From: PHAA01 sp034927445
GTDB taxonomy: Bacteria > Bacillota > Syntrophomonadia > Syntrophomonadales > Syntrophomonadaceae
Direction of reading: 5' to 3'
NCBI GenBank assembly: GCA_034927445.1
Contig: JAYFPZ010000003.1
Span: 124,001 to 188,000 of the forward strand
Length of the DNA: 64,000 nucleotides
The notes under the pieces were generated by a model that saw only the letters and a list, made by a program, of their open reading frames with translations, had not been told where the DNA came from and did no database searches. Positions within the stretch are counted from its first letter, which is position 1, and each line of letters opens with the position of its first letter. Positions 42,988-52,194 of this stretch are shown piece by piece. Both the position numbers and the translations under genes were made by a program.

Positions 42988-44505
42988 TTATCCCTCCAGG
43001 CGTATGACCCGCATTACCTCTTCCAGGGAAGTCAGACCGTGGCGGGCCTTAGCCAGCCCATCCTCGCGAATGGCGGTCATGCCTTCCGCCTTGGCGGCCG
43101 TCTCAATATCGTCCAGCTTGGCCCCCTGATTGATAGCTGAACGTACTAAAGGTCCTACCAGCATTATTTCCTGTAAAGCTATGCGGCCATGATAGCCAAG
43201 TTGGCGGCACATATTGCACCCAGCCGGATGATAAAACTCCTGCCCGGCTTCCTCCGCCAGGCCTATAGCGGCAGCCGTAGCTTTATTAAGCTTATATCGG
43301 CGCCGGCAATGCGGACAGAGGCGACGCACCAAACATTGAGAGACCACACCGACCAGGGACGCGGCTAACAGAAATGCTTCTATTCCCATTTCGGCCAAGC
43401 GGGCCACTGTCCCTGCCGCATTGTTGGTATGTAAAGTGGACAGTACTAAATGACCGGTTAACGCAGCTTGTACTGCCAACTGGGCGGTGGCATGATCACG
43501 AATCTCACCCACCATGATGATGTCAGGATCCTGGCGCAGGATTGAACCCAATCCATTCAGAAAAGTCATCCCCGCCTTGCTATTGACCTGCACCTGGTTG
43601 ATTCCTACCAGCGAGTATTCCACTGGATCCTCCAGCGTAATGATATTTCGGGAATTCGCGTCCAGGTTTTTCAGCATGGCATACAGGGTAGTGGTCTTGC
43701 CCGAACCGGTGGAGCCTGTAACCAGAATCATTCCATGGGGCCGTTGGGTTAAAGCGATCAATTTTCCCTGGTTGCTATCGGTCAATCCCAGGTTCTTAAT
43801 CTCAGTTAAAGCCTGGGATTTATCCAGAACCCGGATTACTACCTTTTCTCCATTGGTTATAGGTAGAGTTGAAATTCTGAAATCGATGTCACGGGTTTCA
43901 ATCGTCCGGCGAAACCTGCCGTCCTGAGGTAGCCGTTTCTCGGAAATATCCATCCCCCCCATAATCTTGATGCGCGAAACCATGGCCGGGAGAGACATTT
44001 TGGGCATCGTAAACGCCTCATACAGTTCCCCATCAACTCTGAACCTTACTCTTACGTCATTTTCCTGAGGTTCGATATGTATATCACTGCAATGAACCCG
44101 CACCGCCTGCAGCAGCAAGTGATTGACCAACCGGATTATCGGCGCTTCATCGGTACCGGGAAAGAAACTTCCGGCATCAGCGATATCTGCATTGGTCGAA
44201 GTATGCCTAAGTTCATTGATTAATTTCTCCATATTGGGATCCAAGCGAAAAGAAAGGAACTGCCCTATTGCCATTTCAATTTCCGTTTCGTCAGCCAATA
44301 CGGGTATGACATCCAAGCCGGCAGCCATACGGACGTCATCCAGCACCTGATGATCGATCGGTTGGGCCATGGCCAGGGTAATAGAGTGTCTGGTTCGAGC
44401 AATCGGCAGTATATGATTTTGACGGATAATTTGCGGTGATACCAGTTTAACGGCTTCGGGGTCTATTTTCATATTTATCAATTTAATCCTGTTCACAAGT
44501 GACAC
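42988..44505 (-). CDS. pilB: Type IV pilus assembly ATPase PilB
   Basis: PilB (GspE family) powers pilus extension. It has an N-terminal GspE-II-like domain, then GSTGSGKTTTLYAM (Walker A), ITLEDPVEYSL, IMVGEIRDHATA (Walker B) and TGHLVLSTLHTN. Zinc cysteines are in CPHCRRRY and CNMCRQLGYHGR. The frame opens at 44505; GTG 44494-44496 is more likely, since GGAG lies 8 nt upstream of it. It is first in the pil operon behind a good promoter. Confidence 0.95.
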   Translation of the reverse strand: MSLVNRIKLINMKIDPEAVKLVSPQIIRQNHILPIARTRHSITLAMAQPIDHQVLDDVRMAAGLDVIPVLADETEIEMAIGQFLSFRLDPNMEKLINELRHTSTNADIADAGSFFPGTDEAPIIRLVNHLLLQAVRVHCSDIHIEPQENDVRVRFRVDGELYEAFTMPKMSLPAMVSRIKIMGGMDISEKRLPQDGRFRRTIETRDIDFRISTLPITNGEKVVIRVLDKSQALTEIKNLGLTDSNQGKLIALTQRPHGMILVTGSTGSGKTTTLYAMLKNLDANSRNIITLEDPVEYSLVGINQVQVNSKAGMTFLNGLGSILRQDPDIIMVGEIRDHATAQLAVQAALTGHLVLSTLHTNNAAGTVARLAEMGIEAFLLAASLVGVVSQCLVRRLCPHCRRRYKLNKATAAAIGLAEEAGQEFYHPAGCNMCRQLGYHGRIALQEIMLVGPLVRSAINQGAKLDDIETAAKAEGMTAIREDGLAKARHGLTSLEEVMRVIRLEG

Positions 44506-44587
44506 TCCATGCTTTTGGCTCTTGTTCTATTATATATTCCATCTTTGTATATATTTATTTATAAATACATTTTATTCCTTTTATTCT

Positions 44588-44615
44588 ATTATATTTTTTA
44601 TTTTACATTTTTCAA
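44588..44615 (-). promoter_or_regulatory. Promoter of the type IV pilus operon
   Basis: TTGAAA (44610-44615) and TATAAT (44588-44593) on the minus strand are 16 nt apart in a very AT-rich stretch, predicting a start near 44581, about 75 nt before pilB. Confidence 0.65.
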
Positions 44616-44644
44616 CCTTTTTTATTTTATTTAGTAAATAGGGG

Positions 44645-44674
44645 CATAAAAAATAGACCTTGGCTAAGGTCTAT
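44645..44674 (-). terminator. Rho-independent terminator after nadE
   Basis: ATAGACCTT (44653-44661) pairs perfectly with AAGGTCTAT (44666-44674), followed on the minus strand by TTTTTTA. It separates the aro/nadE operon from the pil operon. Confidence 0.85.
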
Positions 44675-44842
44675 CTTCGTCAGAAATTAAACTGCTTTAT
44701 TATGTCAGACAGCGGACATCAATTGTCGTCACCTGCCGGTTTGACAGCTGGTTATTCCCCGTTTATTGGCCTGTGACAAATAAGGTTGGGGGACCAGGAG
44801 CCTGTCATCAGCCCTTTATCCCCGAACTGTACCTGATTGTAA

Positions 44843-46492
44843 TTATATTTCGTAGCGGGCGGCGATCGGCATGCGGCGACCGGCGCCAAAAGCCCTGGTG
44901 CTTACCTTTAATCCGGGGGCCGCCTGTTTACGCTTGTACTCATTGCGGTTGACTGTCTGCAGCACCCAACGGACTGTTTCGGCTTCAAAACCTTTGCCGA
45001 TGATGTCACGGGCGGAAAGGTTCTCTTCAATATAGTAATTAAGTATAGCGTCCAAAACCGGATAGGGCGGCAGGGTGTCCTGGTCTACCTGGTCCGGTTT
45101 TAATTCGGCCGAGGGTGGTTTTTCGATAGTCGCACGGGGTATTATTTCCTTTTCCCGGTTTATGTAAGCAGACAGTTCATATACCACTGTCTTGGGCACA
45201 TCCGCCAGTACGCTGAGGCTGCCGCACATATCTCCGTAAAGGGTGCAGTAGCCTACGGCTATTTCGCTCTTATTGCCGGTGGAGAGTACCATAGACCCGT
45301 ATTTGTTGGATAGAGACATTAAAATATTGCCCCGTATCCGGGCTTGAATATTCTCCTCGGTAATATCCGGTTCTTTTCCGCCGAAATGCGGCTCCAGGGT
45401 TTTGAGATAGACGGCAAAAATATCGGCAATAGGCACAACCTGGTATTCAATATTCAAGTTCCGGGCCAGATCTCTGGCATCATCCACACTGCCGGCGGAG
45501 GAATAGACCGAGGGCATGGAAATCCCCGTAACATTCTCGCTGCCCAGGGCCGCTACCGCCAGGCAGGCAGTCAAGGCCGAATCTATACCGCCCGACAACC
45601 CAATTATTGCCCGGGAAAACCCGGTTTTGCGGAAATAGTCACGAATTCCGAGGACCAGCGATTGGTACAGGTAACTCATTTTATCATGGCTGCCACAAGT
45701 AAGTTTTTCACCTTTTTGGTCGGTGTCGATAGTTTGAACGTCTTCGGCAAAGGCAGGCAGCAGGGCTGCTATCTCGCCCCGCCGATCTATAAAAATACTC
45801 TGCCCGTCAAAGATCAATTCGTCATTGGCTCCCACCTGGTTGACATAGATAACCGGTATCTGATAATTCAGGGCATGCTTGCTCATCAGCCGGCACCTTA
45901 CATCTTCCTTGTTGAGGAAATAAGGGGAGGCGGAAATATTAATCAACAAATCAATCCCCTGGCGAGTCAGTTCAGCGATGGGGTCGAATTCGTAACTCAC
46001 CGCACCCTTCCATAAATCAGGCTCATTCCAGGCATCCTCACAGATTGTAACCCCCAGGCGCAAACCTTTGAAAGCCACAGCTTTAATTTGATCAGCCGGG
46101 TCAAAATATCTGGCTTCATCAAATACATCATAGGTCGGCAGCAGAGATTTATGCTGGGTGAGCAGGATTTTTCCCTGATATATAAGAATGGCTGAATTAT
46201 AAAGCCCATGTCCGAAAGCTTTACCGGTACGCAGCGGAGTTCCGCAGAGAAGGCCTGTCCCTTTGTAAATCAGGGAAAGGGCCACCATCTCGTCAAGGGC
46301 GGCATATACCCTGTCCAGGAAGGCCGGCCGTTCCAACAAATCCCGCGGCGGATAGCCAACCAGAAATAATTCGGGCAGAATCAGCAGGTCGGTTGCCTGC
46401 CGGTCGCAGCCGGCCCATAGTTCCTTTATTCTTTGCAAGTTGCCGCTAATATCCCCAACTACGGGATTCATCTGCGCCATGGCAATTTTCAC
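44843..46492 (-). CDS. nadE: Glutamine-dependent NAD+ synthase
   Basis: The 549-residue protein joins an N-terminal nitrilase-like glutaminase (about 1-260, with Glu in LILPELFLVGYPPRD and the nucleophile in GVTICEDAWNEP) to a C-terminal ATP-pyrophosphatase domain with GLSGGIDSALTACLA. It amidates deamido-NAD+ using glutamine nitrogen. The C-terminal PPYPVLDAILNYYIEE and RAFGAGRRMPIA are family-typical. It is last in the galT-to-nadE run. Confidence 0.96.
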   Translation of the reverse strand: MKIAMAQMNPVVGDISGNLQRIKELWAGCDRQATDLLILPELFLVGYPPRDLLERPAFLDRVYAALDEMVALSLIYKGTGLLCGTPLRTGKAFGHGLYNSAILIYQGKILLTQHKSLLPTYDVFDEARYFDPADQIKAVAFKGLRLGVTICEDAWNEPDLWKGAVSYEFDPIAELTRQGIDLLINISASPYFLNKEDVRCRLMSKHALNYQIPVIYVNQVGANDELIFDGQSIFIDRRGEIAALLPAFAEDVQTIDTDQKGEKLTCGSHDKMSYLYQSLVLGIRDYFRKTGFSRAIIGLSGGIDSALTACLAVAALGSENVTGISMPSVYSSAGSVDDARDLARNLNIEYQVVPIADIFAVYLKTLEPHFGGKEPDITEENIQARIRGNILMSLSNKYGSMVLSTGNKSEIAVGYCTLYGDMCGSLSVLADVPKTVVYELSAYINREKEIIPRATIEKPPSAELKPDQVDQDTLPPYPVLDAILNYYIEENLSARDIIGKGFEAETVRWVLQTVNRNEYKRKQAAPGLKVSTRAFGAGRRMPIAARYEI

Positions 46493-46510
46493 TATATTGC
46501 CCTCCTAACA

Positions 46511-47056
46511 TTACGATATATATTTATTCGTCATCAGGTTTTTTTCTTTAAGCGACTGACAAATTTCCTTTATTATAGTGTCCAAATCCTTGTCGCTGGT
46601 ATTTATCCGGATATCCGCACTCGCGTAGAAAGGCTCTCTTTCCTGCAGCAGCTTTTCTATATCGTCAATTGTAACATTTTTCTTCAAAAGTGGTCGGGTT
46701 CCCTTTTTGCGGTTAACCCGGGCGTAAATATCCGCCGGGCTTGCATCCAGGCAGATTAATATCCCGTTTTCGCGCAGAGCCTCAATGTTATTATTTAATA
46801 GAACCGCCCCGCCGCCGGTGGCAATAACCGCGTCTCTCCTTTTTCCCACTTTTTGGGCCATTAAGCTCTCTTCCGAACGGAATCGAACTTCACCAAAGCG
46901 CTTGAATATCTCGGCAATTGACATCCCACTAACCAGTTCGATCTCATGGTCCATATCAACAAAATCTCTTTTCATTTTTTGAGCTAATCTAATACCGACC
47001 GAACTTTTACCGGTTCCCATAAAACCTATTAAAACTAAATTTTTTCCCATCTCCAT
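46511..47056 (-). CDS. aroK: Shikimate kinase
   Basis: This phosphorylates shikimate in the fifth step of the pathway. Walker A is GFMGTGKSSVG, followed by DMDHEIE and IATGGGAVL, the shikimate-binding residues, and RxPLLKK-type lid (GTRPLLKKN). Of two in-frame ATGs at 47056 and 47050, the second has AAAGG at better spacing. It overlaps aroC's 3' end. Length about 180 is typical. Confidence 0.95.
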   Translation of the reverse strand: MEMGKNLVLIGFMGTGKSSVGIRLAQKMKRDFVDMDHEIELVSGMSIAEIFKRFGEVRFRSEESLMAQKVGKRRDAVIATGGGAVLLNNNIEALRENGILICLDASPADIYARVNRKKGTRPLLKKNVTIDDIEKLLQEREPFYASADIRINTSDKDLDTIIKEICQSLKEKNLMTNKYIS

Positions 47057-48222
47057 GCCTTTCGTAAGTACTCACAATAACGATCATAAGACTCCTTGAT
47101 CTGATCCATAAAATCCCCGCCGAACTTATCTAAAAACGCCGCCGCCAACCCGTAAGCCAACATGGCCTCCCCTACGACACTGGCGGCCGGAACCGCGCAG
47201 ATATCGGAGCGTTCTACATCCGCCCTTTGTTCCACCCACATCTCGGTGTTAACGCTCACCAGCGGTTTATAAAGAGTAGGAATAGGCTTCATATAAGCTC
47301 GGGCCCATATGGCCTCACCGTTGCTCATGCCCCCTTCTATCCCTCCGGCATGGTTGGACAAGCGAAATATGCCTTTGTCCTCCTGATAATGAATCTCATC
47401 ATGGACCATTGAGCCTGGCGAACCGGCATTCTTTATGCCGTCACCGATTTCCACCGCTTTAATGGCCGGAATGGTCATCAAAAGCCCGCTTAGCCGTGCA
47501 TCCAGGCGATTGTCCCAATTGGCGTAGGTTCCCAATCCCGGGGGGACTCCGATCGCTCCCACTTCAAAACTCCCCCCTAATGATTCCCCGTTCCGGCGGG
47601 CTTCATCGATCGCTTCAATCATCAGGGCGGCTTTATTCTGCTCGGGGCAGCGTACGTCCGAAGCCTCGACCAGCTCCTGCCAGGCTTCCAGCCCCTGCCG
47701 GCTGACTGGTTCCGGGGATGAACTTATTGCTCCGATCGATATTACCCGGCTATAAATATATATGTTAAAACATTTTAAGAATTCCCTGAAAAAGGCTCCT
47801 GCCGCAACCCTCGCAGCAGTTTCCCGGGCACTGGCTCGTTCTAAAATATTGCGCATATCAGCTTGATTGTATTTGATTGCCCCGGAAAGGTCGGCATGCC
47901 CGGGGCGAGGCCTTTTAACCGTCCGCTCCCCGGAATGTTGAGTCTCTTCCGCCGCCATAATATCCTGCCAGTTTTCCCAGTCAAGATTGCGAATACTCAG
48001 GGCAATCGGACTTCCGGTAGTATGTCCCGCCCTTACCCCGGATAATATTTCGGCTTCATCCGCCTCGATACTCATGCGTCCGCCCCGCCCATAGCCTTTT
48101 TGCCGCCGCTGCAACTGCAGGTTGATATCCCCGCTGTTTATATTCAGTCCGGCCGGCATGCCCTCAATGATAGTGACCAGGGCTTTCCCATGCGACTCTC
48201 CTGCCGTAGAATACCTTAGCAT
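47035..48222 (-). CDS. aroC: Chorismate synthase
   Basis: This FMN-dependent enzyme makes chorismate from EPSP. MLRYSTAGESHGKALV opens the protein; GHADLSGAIKYNQADMRNILERASARETAARVA is the FMN site, and SNHAGGIEGGMSNG the later signature. The start is ATG 48220-48222 after AGGGGGAG, with an adjacent ATG at 48225; the frame to 48309 upstream overlaps the DUF2179 gene and has no homology. Length ~395 is typical. Confidence 0.96.
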   Translation of the reverse strand: MLRYSTAGESHGKALVTIIEGMPAGLNINSGDINLQLQRRQKGYGRGGRMSIEADEAEILSGVRAGHTTGSPIALSIRNLDWENWQDIMAAEETQHSGERTVKRPRPGHADLSGAIKYNQADMRNILERASARETAARVAAGAFFREFLKCFNIYIYSRVISIGAISSSPEPVSRQGLEAWQELVEASDVRCPEQNKAALMIEAIDEARRNGESLGGSFEVGAIGVPPGLGTYANWDNRLDARLSGLLMTIPAIKAVEIGDGIKNAGSPGSMVHDEIHYQEDKGIFRLSNHAGGIEGGMSNGEAIWARAYMKPIPTLYKPLVSVNTEMWVEQRADVERSDICAVPAASVVGEAMLAYGLAAAFLDKFGGDFMDQIKESYDRYCEYLRKAWRWEKI

Positions 48223-48232
48223 CATACTCCCC

Positions 48233-48739
48233 CTATTTCTTGCGTATATATCCTCCCTGAAAATGCTTGGGCTCCATAAATACCACAAAAGCTTCCGGCT
48301 CCATTTCATATATTTTTTGGGTTGCCAATCGAGCCAGATTGCGTTTCAGCACCATATTCATAACAATCTTGTGCCCCGCCATTCCCTCAGCTTCCCAACA
48401 TGTAACCGGAAACCCCTGGGACCTTAATTCTTCTACGACATAGCTTTGGTCACGGTCAATGATGACCTGCACCCCCCGATAACCCAAGGCCAAACGATCT
48501 TCAATAATACTGCCCACCAATACCCCCAGAGAAAACCCCAGGCAGAATACGGTCAGCTTGATGGGATCATCAAGAGCACCCACCACCATGCCCAGAGCTA
48601 TAGTATATACCAGGATTTCGAAAAATCCTATGACAGCAGCGGTCCACTTGTCCCCCCTGATTATTAAAATCATGCGGATGGTGCCCAACGAGACATCAGT
48701 TATCCTGGCAAAGAAAATAAATAAAAGCTGAAAAACCAC
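48233..48739 (-). CDS. DUF2179/DUF5698 membrane protein (YebE-like)
   Basis: The protein has three N-terminal membrane helices (about 1-17, 28-50, 55-75), including RITDVSLGTIRMILIIRG, and a C-terminal DUF2179 domain with GVQVIIDRDQSYVVEELRSQGFPVTC. The start is GTG 48737-48739, placed 7 nt after AGGAGG; the frame continues to 48757. These proteins are suggested to work at the membrane, but the function is unknown. It lies between a prepilin gene and aroC. Confidence 0.85.
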   Translation of the reverse strand: MVFQLLFIFFARITDVSLGTIRMILIIRGDKWTAAVIGFFEILVYTIALGMVVGALDDPIKLTVFCLGFSLGVLVGSIIEDRLALGYRGVQVIIDRDQSYVVEELRSQGFPVTCWEAEGMAGHKIVMNMVLKRNLARLATQKIYEMEPEAFVVFMEPKHFQGGYIRKK

Positions 48740-48753
48740 AATACTACCTCCTG

Positions 48754-49215
48754 TCACCAGTCTTGCGGCGGGCTGTCAGATATCCTCACCCGCCCTGCTA
48801 CGGGATTGACAATTACATAAATCCGGCTGTCGCTGTTACCCAGAGTAATCGTACCTCCTGAACCGGGTGCGCCGGAAGGTGAGAAACTGCAGGCGGGCAG
48901 GCCGCCGACTTTGGTCGTAAATGTAGTCGTACCCACAAAATTTATTCCCGGATTGAGCAGATGATCGGTTTGTCCGATTATTTTATATTTGCCATTATTC
49001 GTATAAAAAACTACAGTCTGGGGCTGCCCCGTGGCAATAGATTGCTCCCGGGCCAGGCGGAGCAAGGCAGCCATTTGTCTGGCATCAGTCCTTAGTCGCA
49101 CCGCTTCCAGCGGACCTGCCAGGGCAGGCACAGCCATAGCTGAAACCATTACCATAACTGCCATGGTTACTATAAGCTCTATCAAGGTTAAGCCTTTAGC
49201 ATTCCTAAAAAGTAT
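48754..49215 (-). CDS. GspH/FimT-like prepilin with no standard start codon
   Basis: The protein has the prepilin sequence NAKG-LTLIELIVTMAVMVMVSAMAVPALAG (Gly at -1, Glu at +5) and a GspH-like domain. The first standard start codon, TTG 49183-49185, falls inside this motif (LTL-), which would remove the processing site. Upstream the frame is open for ten more codons, beginning with ATA 49213-49215 right after a stop and reading ILFRNAKGLT. I give the extended frame; start usage needs proof. It lies between aroE and the DUF2179 gene, overlapping the end of aroE, well away from the pil cluster. Confidence 0.75.
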   Translation of the reverse strand: MLFRNAKGLTLIELIVTMAVMVMVSAMAVPALAGPLEAVRLRTDARQMAALLRLAREQSIATGQPQTVVFYTNNGKYKIIGQTDHLLNPGINFVGTTTFTTKVGGLPACSFSPSGAPGSGGTITLGNSDSRIYVIVNPVAGRVRISDSPPQDW

Positions 49216-50056
49216 CTAATACCACTTCTTTCATATAGTCAACCGGGGGATCAAACCCGGTTAAAATCCGTAATGTAAGCGCTCCCTGATTAACAAACAT
49301 GGATAAACCGTTGATCGTTTTCAAGTTGCTGGCCTGAGCGGCGGCCAAAAATTTGGTGGTAAGAGGATTATATATGATATCATATACGACCGTGTCCGGT
49401 CGCACCTCACGCAAGGAAGGAACCGGCGACTCATCCAGGTGGGGATACATACCCACCGGAGTGCAGTTGATGATCAGGTCTGCCTCCCGGCTAAGGCCGG
49501 CAAACAAACCCTCACTCATCTGAGCCCCGAAGGCTTGGCCGGGTGCCAGTTTATTCACCAAGCCGGCCAATTCGGAAGCCTTGTCCCCATCCAAATCCAG
49601 AATATTAAGCTGCCGGGCTCCGATTATAGATAATTCATAGGCCAGGGACTGAGCAGCCCCACCCGCTCCTAAAAGCAATACATTTCCGGTGGAATCAACC
49701 CCTTCCTGGGCCAGACTGGCCATAAAGCCGGGACCGTCAGTATTAAATCCGGTTAACCGTCCATTTTCATTTCTGATCAGGTTTACCGCGGCGCAGGCAG
49801 AGGCTTCCGGAGACAGATCATCCAGAAAAGGAATAACTGCCTTCTTGTAGGGAATGGTTACATTAACCCCTCTGAAGTTCAAAGCTCTTATCCCGGTTAT
49901 AGCTTCCTCCAACCGGTCGGGACCAACTTCCAGGGGCACATAAATATAGTTCAGGTCCATCTTCTGCAAGGTAAGATTATGCATCAGGGGCGAAAGGCTG
50001 TGTCCCAAGGGATTGCCTAAAATTCCGAGCAAGGCCGTACGGCTGTTTATCAGCAC
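49205..50056 (-). CDS. aroE: Shikimate dehydrogenase
   Basis: This NADPH-dependent enzyme reduces 3-dehydroshikimate. ILGNPLGHSLSPLMHN binds the substrate, TIPYKKAVIP has the catalytic Lys, FNTDGPGFMAS the Asp, and LLGAGGAAQSLAYEL the dinucleotide glycines. The start is GTG 50056, overlapping the end of yqeG by 7 nt. Length 283 is typical. Confidence 0.95.
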   Translation of the reverse strand: MLINSRTALLGILGNPLGHSLSPLMHNLTLQKMDLNYIYVPLEVGPDRLEEAITGIRALNFRGVNVTIPYKKAVIPFLDDLSPEASACAAVNLIRNENGRLTGFNTDGPGFMASLAQEGVDSTGNVLLLGAGGAAQSLAYELSIIGARQLNILDLDGDKASELAGLVNKLAPGQAFGAQMSEGLFAGLSREADLIINCTPVGMYPHLDESPVPSLREVRPDTVVYDIIYNPLTTKFLAAAQASNLKTINGLSMFVNQGALTLRILTGFDPPVDYMKEVVLDTF

Positions 50057-50574
50057 CGGTGTTCACTTCCCTTTTTAATAGCTTTTTTGAACAGCATATG
50101 CAAAACCAAGATCTCAAGCGTACGATTAATCTTGGTTCCTATAAATTCTCTCCGGGCCAACGGCTTTACCAGGATGGTGAATAAACCCGCCCGATTCCCC
50201 CCCAATATATCGGTAAATACCTGGTCGCCAACCACTGCTGCCTGGTCGGCTCCGACCCCCATAAGTTTCACGGCCCGATGAAAGGATCCCCGCCGGGGTT
50301 TGGCCGCCCGGTGAATATAAGGTATGCCCAGGCGGTCCGCTACTTTGCGAATCCTTTCTTCGCCGTTGTTGGACAGGATGCAGGATTTTAACCCTTCGGC
50401 CTTGATCCGGCGGAACCATTCTTCCACTTCCGTACGGATCTCGCTGCTGTTCCATTCAGTAATGGTATTGTCCAAATCAATGATATAGGCGGTAATATTT
50501 TGCTCACGCAGCTTGTCCAGAGGAACGTCCAGCAGGCTGTCAACGTAAATTTTCGGGTATAGCAAATTTAACAT
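50050..50574 (-). CDS. yqeG: YqeG-family HAD phosphatase
   Basis: The 174-residue HAD-superfamily IIIA protein opens LYPKIYVDSLLDVPLDKLREQNITAYIIDLDNTITEW, with the DxDNT catalytic motif; SNNGEERI is motif II, and VVGDQVFTDILGGNRAG motif IV. YqeG-like proteins are widespread in Firmicutes; the substrate is uncertain (phosphatidylglycerophosphate has been suggested for relatives). It lies 10 nt after galT. Confidence 0.9.
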   Translation of the reverse strand: MLNLLYPKIYVDSLLDVPLDKLREQNITAYIIDLDNTITEWNSSEIRTEVEEWFRRIKAEGLKSCILSNNGEERIRKVADRLGIPYIHRAAKPRRGSFHRAVKLMGVGADQAAVVGDQVFTDILGGNRAGLFTILVKPLARREFIGTKINRTLEILVLHMLFKKAIKKGSEHRC

Positions 50575-50584
50575 GTGGTACCTC

Positions 50585-51595
50585 TTAATTATGTTTAATC
50601 ATGTTTTCGCGGAACAGGGCGGCTGACAATTCTGGGGCCACCGGGTTCATATATATGCCGGTGCCGATATCCACCCCGGTATTTACCAGCATACGGGGGT
50701 TTATTTCCAAATACCAGTGATATCCAGGCTGATAGGGAAGATTAATCGGGGCTGTATTAAATATTAAATTATACGCAGGATTATGCAAAGTCTTCACCAT
50801 CACCTGCGTATAGGTACGGTAAGCCCCAGCCAGATCCTCAATTTCAGCCTCATTTATAGCGCCGAAGTGCTCGCAATGCTGTTTGGGTATAATCCAGGTT
50901 TCATAGGAAAACCTGGAGGCATAAGGACATAACAGTAAAAAATATTCCGTTTCATGGACCAAACGCACTTTACTCTGTTTTTCCTGGTCTATTATGGCGC
51001 ATAAAAGGCACTGCCCATGTTTTTGATAATAATCCGCCGGTCCGGAATTCCAGCGGGGTACAAACGGCAGTCCCATTATTTGACTATGACTGTGATCCTG
51101 AGAAGCGCCGGCGAATATCCCCCGGTTTTTATAAATTTGTATGTATTTTATCCGCTCATCCCAGGATAATTCGTTATAACGTTGTTTAAGCATACAAAAT
51201 ACCTGAACAATATGGTCATGATCAAAATCATGCAAATCCAACCCGTGTTGGGGAGTCTCAACCACTACCTCCTGCCGGCCCACCCCATTATAATTTGTAT
51301 ATATGCCCGCTTGGCTTTTTTCCAGCTCTCCCTCCAGGTAAAATACCGAGAATTTGTTGGGAATGACCCGGACGGACCAACCCGGGCCGTCGGTCTCTGA
51401 GCCGTTGCCTCGATAGGCTGCAATTTCCGGGGGCGTAGAAGCCTCATTCCCCTCACAAAAGGGGCAAAACATATGGGTTCCGTTAGTATCAATGCCGCGT
51501 TTGTTGATTGGAAAATCATCTGGCTTCAAGGCATTATCAGTGGCTATGGCCACCCAGTTATTTTTAACCAAATCCCGCCTAATCTCCGCCATCAA
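50585..51595 (-). CDS. galT: Galactose-1-phosphate uridylyltransferase-like protein (HIT superfamily)
   Basis: The 336-residue protein has two HIT-like domains. CPFCEGNE is the N-terminal zinc motif, and RVIPNKFSVF, RNRGIFAGASQDHSHSQIMGLPFVP contain the active-site H-x-H-x-Q (usually HPHGQ, here HSHSQ). FLLLCPYASRFSYETWIIPKQHCEHF opens the second domain. No other Leloir gene is adjacent, so it may be a nucleotidyltransferase or phosphorylase of another sugar phosphate. GGGGAGG precedes TTG/ATG at 51593-51595 and 51590-51592. Confidence 0.85.
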   Translation of the reverse strand: MMAEIRRDLVKNNWVAIATDNALKPDDFPINKRGIDTNGTHMFCPFCEGNEASTPPEIAAYRGNGSETDGPGWSVRVIPNKFSVFYLEGELEKSQAGIYTNYNGVGRQEVVVETPQHGLDLHDFDHDHIVQVFCMLKQRYNELSWDERIKYIQIYKNRGIFAGASQDHSHSQIMGLPFVPRWNSGPADYYQKHGQCLLCAIIDQEKQSKVRLVHETEYFLLLCPYASRFSYETWIIPKQHCEHFGAINEAEIEDLAGAYRTYTQVMVKTLHNPAYNLIFNTAPINLPYQPGYHWYLEINPRMLVNTGVDIGTGIYMNPVAPELSAALFRENMIKHN

Positions 51596-51800
51596 TCACT
51601 GCCTCCCCTGAGCGGCACTAATAGAGCGCCCCAAAACAATCATGGACTGACAAAAATGACTATTATTTAAATATTATATTCTATTATGAACTTTTCACCA
51701 CAGGCTACCGGGTAAAATTTTTATCCCGCCCTCTGATCCTTTATAAATTTTAAACTTCTGATTCTGAAATTTATGCCAATCTTTATGTAATAATTACTAT

Positions 51801-51827
51801 TTGACAGCATATCCTTTTACATATAAT
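51801..51827 (+). promoter_or_regulatory. Promoter of the satP transcript
   Basis: TTGACA (51801-51806) and TATAAT (51822-51827) are 15 nt apart. This gives a ~360-nt leader before satP. The 200 nt before it, back to galT, hold nothing else I can support. Confidence 0.65.
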
Positions 51828-51833
51828 ATGTTA

Positions 51834-52194
51834 TTTGGTGAGAATATTCTAAAAATCAAAAATCTCCATGAAAGGAGGTATGATTTGCCAGATCAAGGGG
51901 TTTATTGACATAATTTTCCTTATCTGGGACTTAAATTTAAGTACTACTCTGTCATATTAGAGGACCCTTGCTAGGAGATTTACCGGTAACATTTGGAATG
52001 TAGGTTAGAAACCCGACGGGATTAAAATGGTCGGGGTAAACGCCGTAATGTTTATAGATTGTTGGTTACAGGAGATTTGTTATTTAGAGAGAGAAAGAAA
52101 AAGATCGGATTTATTGTGCATATTATAGTGTGTTATATATGGTTCAGAGGCGTTAGTCTTTGAATCATAATAAAAAATGTGAGGGGGATTTTGG
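51834..52194 (+). promoter_or_regulatory. Long leader of satP with upstream reading frames and a structured segment
   Basis: AAAGGAGG (51871-51878) precedes two short overlapping frames: TTG 51885-51908 (MPDQGVY, ideal spacing) and ATG 51880-51960 (26 codons, hydrophobic). A structured part follows with a TTACCGGTAA palindrome (51980-51990), an ACATT/AATGT hairpin and a CCCGAC/GTCGGG hairpin (52013-52036). No known riboswitch consensus is recognised. Confidence 0.4.

Noticed and set aside
51961..52060. Guanidine (ykkC) or THF riboswitch
   Set aside because: Several fragments looked similar, but the conserved core blocks are missing.
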